Made by a program: the position numbers and the translations under genes
Notes under the pieces: model-generated
What the model saw: the letters and a program-made list of their open reading frames with translations, nothing else
The model's database searches: none
Told to the model about the DNA's origin: nothing
From: GCA-2861595 sp035536185
GTDB lineage: Bacteria > Actinomycetota > Acidimicrobiia > Acidimicrobiales > GCA-2861595
Direction of reading: 5' to 3'
DNA: 64,000 bases
NCBI GenBank assembly: GCA_035536185.1
Contig: DATLOM010000018.1
Location: forward strand, 1 to 64,000
Part shown: piece after piece, positions 8,303 to 16,810 of the stretch
How positions within the stretch are numbered: position 1 is the first letter of the stretch
How the letters are laid out: each line of letters begins with the position of its first letter

Positions 8303-9313
8303 ATGCAGAGCTTCGGTCCCTGTCAAAGTCGGTCGAAGCTGGTCCTTCTCGGAACTGCCGGGGGGCCATGGCCGGCGAGGTCCCGGGCTGGCCCGGCGCA
8401 GGCCATGGTGGTGAACGAACGTGTCTACCTGGTCGACTGCGGCAGTGGCGTCGCCCGCCAGCTGGCACGCTGCGGCCTGCTGCTGCGCCTCCACCAGGTG
8501 TTCGTCACCCACCTCCACTCGGACCACGCCTGTGACTTCTTCAACCTGTTCCTACTTTCCTGGCCGTACCTGCAACACCGGGCGACGGCGGTCGAGGCTT
8601 GGGGACCTGGCCCCGCCGGCGGCCCGTCGGCCCTGCCGTCCGAGGACCCCGGTGACAGGCCGGTGCCACTCGTCTCCCCGTCGAACCCGTGCCCGGGGCT
8701 CGTTAGCATGACCAACTCGCAGGTGGAGGCCCACGCCTACGACATCAACGTGCGGACCCGAGAGGCGGGGCGGGCCGAGCTGTCAACGCTCATGGCGTTG
8801 CACGAGATCGCCATCCCAGACCACGTCGGCGCCAACCCGCCGGAGCAGGTAGCTCCTCCGATGGAGCCCTTCTTGGTGGCGGAGGACGACGCCGTGCGGG
8901 TGACCGCCATCTTGGTAGAACACCCCCCGGTGTTCCCAGCCTTCGCCTATCGCTTCGACACCGAGAGCGGGTCGGTGGTCATGTCAGGCGACACCGCGCC
9001 CTGCACCAACCTGCTCCGGCTGGCGCGCGGCGCCGACATCCTCGTCCACGAAGTCGTCGACGACGACTTCATGCGCGAGCGTGCCGGGCCGTCGCCCCGG
9101 TCGCAGGCTTCCCTGCGACACGTGCTCCGCTCCCATACCTCGGTGCACGACGTTGGAACGGTGGCCGCGCAGGCAGGGGTGCGCACCCTCGTGCTGACCC
9201 ACTTCATTCCGTCAGTCGATGGCATACCGGACGAGCACTGGTCGGCATGCGCCCGAGCAGGGTTCGATGGCAGGGTAGTCGTCGGCCGCGACCTCCTGGA
9301 GATCGAGTTGTGA
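8303..9313 (+). CDS. Metallo-beta-lactamase-fold hydrolase (RNase Z/arylsulfatase-like)
   Basis: This 336-aa protein carries the MBL signature THLHSDHACD (H70, H72, D74, H75) after LVDCGSGVARQL. The later metal ligands are plausibly in VVMSGDTAPC and VLTHF. This layout is that of the RNase Z/ElaC-like and arylsulfatase subgroup. It overlaps the next gene by 4 bp (GTGA), implying translational coupling to the CoA-ligase-like gene. The start ATG at 8303 is 42 bp from the divergent VOC gene. A thioesterase, lactonase or ester hydrolase role in the cluster is possible; the sequence does not decide it. Confidence 0.8.
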   Translation: MQSFGPCQSRSKLVLLGTAGGPWPARSRAGPAQAMVVNERVYLVDCGSGVARQLARCGLLLRLHQVFVTHLHSDHACDFFNLFLLSWPYLQHRATAVEAWGPGPAGGPSALPSEDPGDRPVPLVSPSNPCPGLVSMTNSQVEAHAYDINVRTREAGRAELSTLMALHEIAIPDHVGANPPEQVAPPMEPFLVAEDDAVRVTAILVEHPPVFPAFAYRFDTESGSVVMSGDTAPCTNLLRLARGADILVHEVVDDDFMRERAGPSPRSQASLRHVLRSHTSVHDVGTVAAQAGVRTLVLTHFIPSVDGIPDEHWSACARAGFDGRVVVGRDLLEIEL

Positions 9314-10824
9314 GCCGGCGGGGCGCTCCCATGGCACGCCCACCTGCCAACCTGGCGGCGGCCATGGAGGCAACTGCGGAGGCCGCGGGATGGGGCGAGT
9401 CCGCCGCATTCGTTGCGGGCGGGCGGGTACTCACGCACGCCGAAGTACACGCTGGGGGGGCTCGGGCCGCGTCGCTGCTGGCCGATCTCGGGGTGGGCCA
9501 GGGCGATCGAGTCCTCCTCGCCCTGCTCGACGGCGTCGAGTTCGTCCTGGCCTTCCTCGGCGCCGTCCGCCTCGGGGCCATCGCCGTCCCTGTCAACCCC
9601 CGCCTCACCACCAACGACCACCACTACATGATTCAAGACTCCTCCGCTGCGCTGGCGGTGTGCGAGGCGCACCTCGCCGAGCGCTTCAGCCCCTCGGCGG
9701 CGGTGATCGCCGCCGAGGAGCTGGCGGCGGGGTTGGCCGGTTGCATGCCCCACCCGCCTGCCTCGGTGGACGCCTCCTCGCCCGCCTACGCGCAGTACAC
9801 CTCGGGCACGACGGGCGCTCCCAAGGCAGCGGTGCACCGGCACAGCGATCCCCTCGTGTACTTCGACGCCTTCGCGGCGGGGGCCCTGGGTCTGGCTACC
9901 GACGACGTCATCCTGTCGATCTCGAAGCTGTACTTCGCCTACGGGCTGGGCAACTCGTTGTTCTTCCCGCTTTTGGGCGGGGCACGGGCGGTCCTCCACG
10001 CCGGCGTGGCCATGCCTGACGAGATCTCTCGACTCGTCGAGGCGCATGCGGTCAGCGTGCTGTTCAGCGTACCTACCCTTTACGCTCGCCTCGCCACGTC
10101 CGGTCGGCCCTCGAGCTTCGTCTCGCTGAGGGCGGCCGTCTCCGCAGGAGAGTCACTTACGGTTGCGCTAGCCCGCCGCGCCCAAGACTTCCTCGGATGC
10201 CCCGTCATAGACGGGCTCGGGTCGACTGAGGTCGGCCATACCTTCGTGAGCAACACGATCGAGCACAGCCGAACGGGGAGCGTCGGTTTGCCTCTACCGC
10301 CCTATGAGGTGGCTGTGCGAGACAGCCGGGGCAGGAACCTGCCCGCCGAACGGGTGGGGACGCTGTGGGTACGCGGGCCGACGGTGCTGCTGGAGTATCT
10401 CGGCAGGCCAGAGGCCGCCTCCGAGATCCTCGCGCAGGGATGGTTGTGCACCGGAGACCTGGCGGCAACTGACAGCGACGGGTTCGTCCACCTTCACGGA
10501 CGCGCCGACGACATCGAGATGGTGGCCGGCATCAGCGTCGCGCCGCGGGAGATCGAGGAGCTGCTCGCCGGCCACGATGCGGTTTCGGAGGTCGCGGTAG
10601 CGGCCGTCCGCAAGCCGGACGGCGCCTCCCGGCTCGAGGCCTTCGTCGTCGTTGCGCCAGGTGAATCGCCGGGCGATTGGCTCGCTGCTCAACTGGTCAG
10701 CCTTGCTCGCGCCCACCTGGCGCCACACAAGGTGCCTCAGGCGATCCGCCTAGTGGGCGATCTGCCGAGGACTTCGACCGGCAAGCTCCGCCGCTTCGTC
10801 CTCCGCTCTGGCTGGAGGGGCTGA
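9310..10824 (+). CDS. Benzoate-CoA-ligase-like AMP-forming acyl/aryl ligase
   Basis: This is a 504-aa ANL-superfamily enzyme. Motifs in order: YTSGTTGAPKA (P-loop, about residue 162), GLGSTEVGH, WLCTGDLAATDSDGF and the lid sequence GRADDIEMVAGISVAP, ending with LPRTSTGKLRR whose Lys is the C-terminal catalytic lysine. The STEVGH region and overall length resemble benzoate/4-hydroxybenzoate-CoA ligases. Translation probably starts at the GTG at 9310, which overlaps the previous stop and has GGAG 8 nt upstream. ATG 9331 is the alternative. With the chorismate pyruvate-lyase at 23227, an aryl acid such as 4-hydroxybenzoate is a reasonable substrate guess. Confidence 0.82.
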   Translation: MSRRGAPMARPPANLAAAMEATAEAAGWGESAAFVAGGRVLTHAEVHAGGARAASLLADLGVGQGDRVLLALLDGVEFVLAFLGAVRLGAIAVPVNPRLTTNDHHYMIQDSSAALAVCEAHLAERFSPSAAVIAAEELAAGLAGCMPHPPASVDASSPAYAQYTSGTTGAPKAAVHRHSDPLVYFDAFAAGALGLATDDVILSISKLYFAYGLGNSLFFPLLGGARAVLHAGVAMPDEISRLVEAHAVSVLFSVPTLYARLATSGRPSSFVSLRAAVSAGESLTVALARRAQDFLGCPVIDGLGSTEVGHTFVSNTIEHSRTGSVGLPLPPYEVAVRDSRGRNLPAERVGTLWVRGPTVLLEYLGRPEAASEILAQGWLCTGDLAATDSDGFVHLHGRADDIEMVAGISVAPREIEELLAGHDAVSEVAVAAVRKPDGASRLEAFVVVAPGESPGDWLAAQLVSLARAHLAPHKVPQAIRLVGDLPRTSTGKLRRFVLRSGWRG

Positions 10825-10861
10825 AACGCTTGTTGCCGCGGCAAGCCTCGGTTTCGTCGTG

Positions 10862-11248
10862 CTATCCGTGGTAGAACTCCACCTGGTGGCCGTCCGGATC
10901 CGAGATGAAGGCGGAGAGGCCAAGGGGGCCCGGTCGTGCCTCGGAGTCAAGCGTCCGAAAGCCCTCACTCGCCGCAGCTTCAGCCACGGTGGTGACCTGT
11001 TCGTCACTGTCCAGGCTCACGCCTATGTGCCCCGTCCCTGCCAGCGGCACCACGTCCCGGCTCTTGACGAGCATGAGTGCGAAAGAGCCGGATTTGTCCG
11101 TGAGCCTGACCATCGAGCCGTCCTCTACCGGGTGGCTCAGGCCCGGCTCGATCTCCAGCGAGGCCCAGCGCTGGTAGAACTCGGTGCTGCGCTTCAGGTC
11201 CGTGACCGGTAGCGCCAAATGCGTGATCCTGGAAGTGCCGCTGGCCAC
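10862..11248 (-). CDS. VOC-superfamily protein, copy 2
   Basis: This 128-aa protein is a clear paralogue of the one at 7853: ITHLALPVTDLKRSTEFYQR near the start and FISDPDGHQVEFYHG at the end. GTG 11248 is chosen because the family begins just before ITHLALPV and because the leader GAAAGGGTTCTCCC matches that of copy 1. The two copies bracket the MBL hydrolase and ligase pair in the same strand orientation, suggesting a local duplication or a heteromeric pair. No substrate can be read from the sequence. Confidence 0.8.
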   Translation of the reverse strand: MASGTSRITHLALPVTDLKRSTEFYQRWASLEIEPGLSHPVEDGSMVRLTDKSGSFALMLVKSRDVVPLAGTGHIGVSLDSDEQVTTVAEAAASEGFRTLDSEARPGPLGLSAFISDPDGHQVEFYHG

Positions 11249-11387
11249 GGGAGAACCCTTTCGTCGCGTGATGAAGACGCCGGTTACCATAGGACCCACG
11301 CTCCGCGGTGTCAAGGCTGCCTCCCGCCCGGCGCCTGCTTGCGGGCAGTCAGCTTGATCCACCTAGGCGACGCGAAGGAGGTCCGAG

Positions 11388-11413
11388 TCACGTGCCCACG
11401 TCCGGGCACGTGA
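11388..11413. promoter_or_regulatory. 26-bp inverted repeat upstream of the sulfotransferase
   Basis: TCACGTGCCC and GGGCACGTGA form perfect 10-base arms around a 6-base spacer. The element ends 22 bp before the GTG at 11436, in the divergent region between VOC copy 2 and the sulfotransferase. Position and symmetry suit an operator. The remaining bases 11249-11387 show nothing else I can name. Confidence 0.5.
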
Positions 11414-11435
11414 GCATCGTGGAGGGAGTGGTGAG

Positions 11436-12548
11436 GTGACCGGTGGAGCGCCGGCGGTCGTGTGGGTGCTTGGCATGCACCGGGGCGGCACCTCGATGGT
11501 GACGCGCCTTCTGAACTTGCTCGGCGTGCCGGTCTGCCGCCACGACGACCTGTTCAACCCCGCGGTTGATCCGTACAACCCAACGGGCCATTGGGAAAGC
11601 CGAACCATGCTGTTGCTGAACGAGCAACTGCTCGCCATGATGGGGGCGCACTGGGCATTCCCGCCTGTGCTCCCGTCGAACTGGGAGCACCGCCCCGACA
11701 TGGCTCAAATGGCGCCGGAGGCGGCCGACGCCGTGCGCAAGGTCCACCCGACGACCACGTGGTTGTGCAAGGACCCGCGACTGTGCCTGACCTTGCCGTT
11801 CTGGCTCGCCGCCTTGGAACCGGCGCCCCTAGTGGTGCTGGTGAGCCGCCACCCGGTCGACGTGGCGCACTCGCTCGAGGCACGCGAGGGTTTCTCGCTC
11901 GAGCACGGCCTGGCGGCGTGGGAGCGCTACCTGCGCTCCGCTATCGCCGCGACTGCAGGCCTGCGTGTCCACGTCGTTCGCTACGAGGACGCGCTCACCG
12001 ACCCGCTCTCCTGGTCTTGGCGGCTCCAGGTTTGGCTCGCCAAATACGGCGTGTCGGCACGGATGCCTAGGAACGAGGATATCGAAGCCTTCGTCAACCC
12101 GCTCCTGTGCCACAGCAGCAGTGAGGACGCCGAGATGGCCGGCCATCCTGTCGTCTCGACCGAGCAGCGGGCGCTGCACCGCCTGATCGAGGCCAAGGCG
12201 GGCGGACATGACCATTTCACGGTGGCCGATACCGGCAGAGAGACACCCAACACTGACGCCGTCCTCGCTCGGGTGGCGCTCACGCCTCCCCAGCGCCTGC
12301 GTACCCCGCGAGGCATTCTTGACACTGGCGGCGTTGCGCGCCGCCTCGGCCTGGCCATGTCCCAAGTCAACGTCCTTCACGACGGAGGTGAGCTCCCTCG
12401 CGGGTACTCTCATCCCGCGCTTGGGTTTCCCGTATGGGATGAGCCGGTCATCGACCAGTGGGCGTCTCAGCATGCCGGTTTGCTCACCGAGTTGGTTGCC
12501 GACCACGGGCGCGGTGGCGCCCCTACGCCTCCGCTTTCGACCGGATGA
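11436..12548 (+). CDS. PAPS-dependent sulfotransferase family protein
   Basis: This 370-aa protein has the 5'-phosphosulfate loop near the N-terminus (WVLGMHRGGTSMVTRLL) and a plausible 3'-phosphate site (VVLVSRHPVDVAHSLEAREG). KDPRLCLTLPFW lies between them, as in bacterial sulfotransferases of this type. GTG 11436 follows GGAGGGAG. The C-terminal 100 residues are unassigned. Its 3' end overlaps the convergent acyl carrier protein gene by 26 bp. It would transfer sulfate from PAPS to a hydroxyl of the cluster product; the APS kinase at 28802 could supply PAPS. Sulfotransferase folds without sulfotransferase activity also exist, so function is inferred. Confidence 0.78.
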   Translation: MTGGAPAVVWVLGMHRGGTSMVTRLLNLLGVPVCRHDDLFNPAVDPYNPTGHWESRTMLLLNEQLLAMMGAHWAFPPVLPSNWEHRPDMAQMAPEAADAVRKVHPTTTWLCKDPRLCLTLPFWLAALEPAPLVVLVSRHPVDVAHSLEAREGFSLEHGLAAWERYLRSAIAATAGLRVHVVRYEDALTDPLSWSWRLQVWLAKYGVSARMPRNEDIEAFVNPLLCHSSSEDAEMAGHPVVSTEQRALHRLIEAKAGGHDHFTVADTGRETPNTDAVLARVALTPPQRLRTPRGILDTGGVARRLGLAMSQVNVLHDGGELPRGYSHPALGFPVWDEPVIDQWASQHAGLLTELVADHGRGGAPTPPLSTG

Positions 12549-12774
12549 ACTGCGCCAGGCAGAAGATCGAGTTGAAGTGCTCGGCGGTGAGCTCCTCGTC
12601 GAGGATCTGCACTCCGAACTCTGTCTCCATGAAGCCAACGAGGTTCACGATGCCGAGCGAGTCGAGCACCTGACCGTCCAGGAGGGCGCGCCCGTCCGTC
12701 AGCTCTGCTGCTGACCAGCCGTCCCGCTCCATCTCTTCGGCGATGAACGCCCGCAGCTTTCCCTCGACCGTCAC
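12523..12774 (-). CDS. Free-standing acyl carrier protein
   Basis: This 83-aa helical protein has the carrier motif VLDSLGIVNL; Ser39 is the phosphopantetheine attachment site. The GTG at 12774 has GAGGAG about 8 nt upstream and starts just before helix 1, so it is preferred to the much longer open frame. It needs activation by a phosphopantetheinyl transferase, and one is encoded at 23806. Likely cargo is an acyl or aryl group loaded by one of the two adenylating enzymes in the cluster. The gene lies just downstream of the glycosyltransferase at 12816, same strand, 41-bp gap. Confidence 0.85.
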   Translation of the reverse strand: MTVEGKLRAFIAEEMERDGWSAAELTDGRALLDGQVLDSLGIVNLVGFMETEFGVQILDEELTAEHFNSIFCLAQFIRSKAEA

Positions 12775-12815
12775 GCGCCTGCTCCTCGTGGCCTCAGATG
12801 CTCGCTCAACAACGG

Positions 12816-14051
12816 TCAAAACCTGGGAAAGGACATGGTAGATGTCACGGGCGCCCTTTCGCGTGCCAACCGCTCGAGGAGCCCTACGGCGGCATCGGGG
12901 CCCGGCATGGCTTCGATCTCGTCCTTCAGGCGAAGGGCATTGAGCCGGTAGACCGGATCGGACAACAAGATGGCAGCCTCCTCGCGTACGGCTGACGCGG
13001 TTACTTGCGGCGGCGCGAGGAACCGTCCTGCGCCGATTGACCGCACCCGGAGCGCGTTGACGAAATTGTCGGCCGCCTGGGGCAGCACGAGCATCGGAAC
13101 ACCGTGGCTCAGGGCCGCCATCATGCTGCCCCATCCGCCGTGGGTGACAAGCACGTCGCAGCCAGGTAGGACAACGTCAAAGGGTGCCCATGGAGCGAAC
13201 CTCATGTCGGCAGACGGTGCCACATCGCCCGTAGTGCCGTTGCCAAGACCCACGACCAAGGAGCGGCCGACGCCTGAAAGGCCGTCCACAATGGCGCTAA
13301 TGACGTCTGTTGCATCGTTGAAGACTGTTCCCAGGCTCACCAGGAGCCTCGGGCCGGGGCCTGCGAACCCGTCCTCCGAGAACGAGCCGCCGCCCAGAGC
13401 TGGAACACTGAAGTGCACCGGACGCAACGGATGGGCGGTGCCGAGGGGGTTCTGAGCCGCCAACAAATGGAGGCTGGGTGGCACGAGATCCAGGTCCAGA
13501 TAACGCAGCGCGGGAAATGCCTCTCCACGTGGGTCAAACGTCCTGAGCCCCAGCTCGCTACGAAAGGTGTTCAGCGCTGACCACTCCGGCTTCTCGGTGG
13601 AGCCTCCACCTCCCGGGGCATGGCTCCGTCCGAGCGCGGCTGGAATGAAGTTGCGAAGCAGGACGTACGGAGTGTCAGTCATCTCCGCCGCAAGCAAACC
13701 CCCTAGCTCGAAGAGTGTGAAGAGGAGAAGGTCCGGGCGCCAAGACTCAATCAGGGTTAGCAGATCCGGCACCATGGCGCGGGGCGCAACCTCGTTGAAA
13801 ATCCGCATGAGTTCGGCCGCCCGTGCCCTCGGGCTGCCCATATCGACGCCCGGTGATACCAGCTCGGGGCGGCTCTCGACCCAGTCGAGCCCCGCCCGTT
13901 CCACACTGAGACCGGCGCGCTCCACAGTAGGGGCGAACGACGCGCTGGTGGCCACTCGGACCTCGTGGCCGGACTGGCCCAACGCACGGGCCAGCGGGAC
14001 CACGGGGTGGAAATGGCCGTGCCCCGGTATCACCGTCATCAGCACCCGCAC
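12816..14051 (-). CDS. MGT/UGT-type glycosyltransferase 1 (GT1 family)
   Basis: This 411-aa GT-B enzyme begins with MRVLMTVIPGHGHFHPVVPLA, typical of macrolide-type and mycobacterial phenolglycolipid glycosyltransferases. It carries the donor-nucleotide signature VTHGGWGSMMAALSHGVPML near residue 300 and PQAADNFVNA after it. The conserved His and Gly residues are intact, so activity is expected. It should move a sugar from a nucleotide donor to a hydroxyl acceptor, plausibly phenolic. GTG start; the divergent adenylation-carrier gene starts 61 bp away. It shares an operon with the carrier protein downstream. Confidence 0.85.
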   Translation of the reverse strand: MRVLMTVIPGHGHFHPVVPLARALGQSGHEVRVATSASFAPTVERAGLSVERAGLDWVESRPELVSPGVDMGSPRARAAELMRIFNEVAPRAMVPDLLTLIESWRPDLLLFTLFELGGLLAAEMTDTPYVLLRNFIPAALGRSHAPGGGGSTEKPEWSALNTFRSELGLRTFDPRGEAFPALRYLDLDLVPPSLHLLAAQNPLGTAHPLRPVHFSVPALGGGSFSEDGFAGPGPRLLVSLGTVFNDATDVISAIVDGLSGVGRSLVVGLGNGTTGDVAPSADMRFAPWAPFDVVLPGCDVLVTHGGWGSMMAALSHGVPMLVLPQAADNFVNALRVRSIGAGRFLAPPQVTASAVREEAAILLSDPVYRLNALRLKDEIEAMPGPDAAVGLLERLARERAPVTSTMSFPRF

Positions 14052-14111
14052 AGAGCAAGGTTAGACGTCTCGGGTGCACAAGCGGTCGAGGCCGGGTAAG
14101 GTCAGCGCGGC

Positions 14112-15854
14112 GTGGCGATCCTGCCCGACCTCCTACGTATGCGGGCCGAGAGCACTCCTGCGATGGCGGCGGTCGTGGTGGACGGCTCGAGCTCCCTCAG
14201 CTTCGAGCGGTGGGAGCGCCGTTCGAACGCCTTCGCCCGTGGCCTAGCGCGCCGAGGTGTCCGCCCCGGCGATCCGGTCCTCCTCGTTTTCGACAACTCA
14301 CATTTGACTGACTACGCCGTTGCCTACGTCGGGGTGCACAAGGCAGCAGCGGTGGCAGTTCCGGTCAGCTCCCGTATCGCAGCGCCCGCTCTGGAGGGGA
14401 TCCTTCGCCAGTGCGGCGCAGCAGCAGTCATCCGGCCGCTCGATCTCGGCCCCTGTTTGCAGGCCCCACCGCTTTGGGGGCGGGCGTGGCATGCAGATCC
14501 TGCAACCCTCGAAGCGGACCACAGCATCGAAGAGTTCCAGGTGCCACTCGCGCCCGGCGACCGAGCCGAGATCCTCTACACCTCCGGGACGGTCGGCACC
14601 CGCAAGGGGGTTTCGTGCTCGCACGAGGACATCACTCTCGACGCTCGTCCGCCTGTCGCAGAACGCTGTCCGCGAGCGGCCACCTTGTTCCTTCACGCCT
14701 TCCCTCCCGGGACTAACGCGGCTCAAGAAGGTATCAGGCTGCCGTTGCGCCATGGCGACAAGTGCGGAGTGGTGCTCCCGAGCTTCGAGCCCGAGCGCTT
14801 CTGCCAGGTCATTTGTGAGCGGGGTATCTCACGCCTCCAGCTCGTACCCGCCCTCGCCCAAGTTATCCTGGAATCGGGTGCGCCAGCTCGCTACGACGTC
14901 ACCTCGATCGAGCGGGTCGTGCTGACTGGAGCCCCCGCCCCACCTGCGCTCCTGGCGAAGCTCGCTGATGCCTTTCCGCGTGCCGCGATCTGGAACTCCT
15001 ACACCCTGACGGAGGCAGCCCAGGCGAGGACGATCATGCGCTACGACGGCACGCGGGCGGGCTCGGTGGGGCGGCCGGACGCCGGCACCGAGGTGCGCGT
15101 GGCCGACGCAGTCGGCGTGGATCTTCCGCCGGGGCAGACCGGTGAGATCTGGCTGCGGCGCGCGGGTGGGCCGCAGCGTCACTACCACGATGATCCCGAA
15201 GCCACTTCGGCTGCCTTCGTCGACGGCTGGCTCCGCACCGGTGACCTCGGCTACCTCGACACCGACGGCTACCTCTACTTGGTGGACCGGAAAGACGACG
15301 TAATCGTGTCCGGCGGGTCCAAAATCTCTTGCATCGAGGTAGAAGCGGTGCTGGCCGAGCATCCAGCTGTGGTCGAGGCGGCAGTCTTCTCGCTTCCCCA
15401 TGGCGTGCTCGGCCACGCGGTGGCGGCGGCGGCGGCCGTGCGCTCCCATGTCGAAGTTGCGTCGCTTCGGTCGTTCGTTCGCCGTCGCCTGGGCGACATC
15501 GAGGCACCGCAGCAGATCCTGCTCGTCGAACGCCTCCCGCGTAACCAGTCGGGCAAGGTGCTCAAGGACGACCTCCGCCGGGCCATGCTGAACGCGCCAG
15601 CGCCGGTCCCGATCGGGTTGGCCGAGGGAGCGACGCAGATCGCCATTCGCTCGATGTGGCAAGAGGTACTAGGCGTGGAGCAAGTGGGGCCGGACGACGA
15701 CTTCTTCGACCAGGGCGGGCACTCTCTCGCTGCATCACGTGTGCTGTCGCGGATCGAGGAACAACTGGGGGTGCGGCTGGCCGTAACGGCTATTTTCGAC
15801 TGCCCGACTGTAGCGGCGCTCTCGGCGGCGGTGGACCGGGCTCGCCGTGGTTGA
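14112..15854 (+). CDS. Adenylation domain fused to carrier domain (aryl-AMP ligase-ArCP)
   Basis: This is a 580-aa didomain protein. Residues 1 to about 490 form an ANL adenylation domain: ILYTSGTVGTRKGVS (P-loop), YTLTEAAQ, WLRTGDLGYLDTDGYLYLV, and LPRNQSGKVLKDDLR with the C-terminal Lys. Residues about 505-580 form a carrier domain with DDDFFDQGGHSLAASRVL; Ser538 takes the phosphopantetheine. The same architecture occurs in the mycobacterial 4-hydroxybenzoyl-AMP ligase FadD22, which starts phenolic glycolipids. With the chorismate pyruvate-lyase nearby, 4-hydroxybenzoate is the favoured substrate, by inference. There are no condensation or ketosynthase domains. GTG start, no strong ribosome site. 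It abuts the convergent hydrolase gene (1-bp gap). Confidence 0.83.
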   Translation: MAILPDLLRMRAESTPAMAAVVVDGSSSLSFERWERRSNAFARGLARRGVRPGDPVLLVFDNSHLTDYAVAYVGVHKAAAVAVPVSSRIAAPALEGILRQCGAAAVIRPLDLGPCLQAPPLWGRAWHADPATLEADHSIEEFQVPLAPGDRAEILYTSGTVGTRKGVSCSHEDITLDARPPVAERCPRAATLFLHAFPPGTNAAQEGIRLPLRHGDKCGVVLPSFEPERFCQVICERGISRLQLVPALAQVILESGAPARYDVTSIERVVLTGAPAPPALLAKLADAFPRAAIWNSYTLTEAAQARTIMRYDGTRAGSVGRPDAGTEVRVADAVGVDLPPGQTGEIWLRRAGGPQRHYHDDPEATSAAFVDGWLRTGDLGYLDTDGYLYLVDRKDDVIVSGGSKISCIEVEAVLAEHPAVVEAAVFSLPHGVLGHAVAAAAAVRSHVEVASLRSFVRRRLGDIEAPQQILLVERLPRNQSGKVLKDDLRRAMLNAPAPVPIGLAEGATQIAIRSMWQEVLGVEQVGPDDDFFDQGGHSLAASRVLSRIEEQLGVRLAVTAIFDCPTVAALSAAVDRARRG

Positions 15855-15855
15855 C

Positions 15856-16683
15856 CTACGCATCGCTACGGCCGAGGATGCCAGCGACCCAGTCAGCAGT
15901 CATGTGAAGGGGTGCCTGGCTCGCGCTCTCGGCGTCGCGGCGCCAGAGTTCACTCTGCAACCACCACGAAACCTCGAGCGGAGCCACCGCCGCGGTCACG
16001 GCGACGCCATGGCTCGCGAGATGCTCGGTCACCTTTGTGTACTCATCCCTCAGATGCTCGCTCCCACCGAACTGCACCAGCAGCACGGGAGAGGTGCAGC
16101 GGCGCAGCTCGCTGGAAAGATCATGGCCTTCGAGGCTCTCGTAGAGCGAACGCTCGATCTGGTAGCCGAGAACGTCCACGCAACCTTGGGCGCGCATTTG
16201 CTCGTCGAAGGATTGGCTGCTGGCGCTACCGCTCCTGCCCCGTCGCAGGTCGCTGACGATCCGTGCTCGGTAGGCCTGGCGGACATAGGAACCGACATCT
16301 ACGACGGGTTCCCATAGAGCAATTGCGGCTGTTTCAGCGTCGGCCGTTGCGGCCGCGGCCAACGCCCCAACGCGCGTGCCCAACAGCGCCACGCGGGTAA
16401 TGCCCGCGGCATTCCTCAGCTGGTCGGCGGCCGCGCCCACGTCCTCGCACATCGTATCGAACGAAAGTTGCGCGCTTTCACCGTCGCTGTGGCCCGCCCC
16501 CCCGTAGTGGAATCGCTGGACCGCCAGACCTCGCCGGGCCAGCACGCGGGACATGAGCACCTCCCGGCGGTAGTTCTTGGGGAACTCCCCGTGGATCGGC
16601 GAGCACACCACCACCCCTGCAGAGGGGCGAGTGCTGGGCAGGAGCCTCGAACCGAACAGCCGGCGCCCGGCCATGCCGAACAT
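15856..16683 (-). CDS. Alpha/beta-hydrolase-fold protein lacking the usual nucleophile
   Basis: This is a 275-aa protein. ATG 16683 is chosen for the AGGAGG five bases upstream, over a longer open frame. The fold is recognisable (VVVCSPIHGEFPKNYRRE, FHYGGAGHSDGES, then a strand and the nucleophile elbow), and it resembles exosortase-associated hydrolases. The elbow reads LLGTRVGAL, with Thr-Arg where Gly-x-Ser-x-Gly is expected. A final catalytic His is also not obvious. It may therefore bind rather than cleave, or use another residue. Divergent from the glycosyltransferase at 16811 across 127 bp that must hold both promoters. Confidence 0.72.
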   Translation of the reverse strand: MFGMAGRRLFGSRLLPSTRPSAGVVVCSPIHGEFPKNYRREVLMSRVLARRGLAVQRFHYGGAGHSDGESAQLSFDTMCEDVGAAADQLRNAAGITRVALLGTRVGALAAAATADAETAAIALWEPVVDVGSYVRQAYRARIVSDLRRGRSGSASSQSFDEQMRAQGCVDVLGYQIERSLYESLEGHDLSSELRRCTSPVLLVQFGGSEHLRDEYTKVTEHLASHGVAVTAAVAPLEVSWWLQSELWRRDAESASQAPLHMTADWVAGILGRSDA

Positions 16684-16810
16684 CTCGACCTCCTGTCGCA
16701 GGCCGCCGCCGACCTCGATTCCACACACCGCCACCACTTCGACTCTACGCCGTGGCGCGCGGTTGGAGGAATTATCCTGCCCCGTGGCCGAGGACAAGGG
16801 CTGAGGCGGC

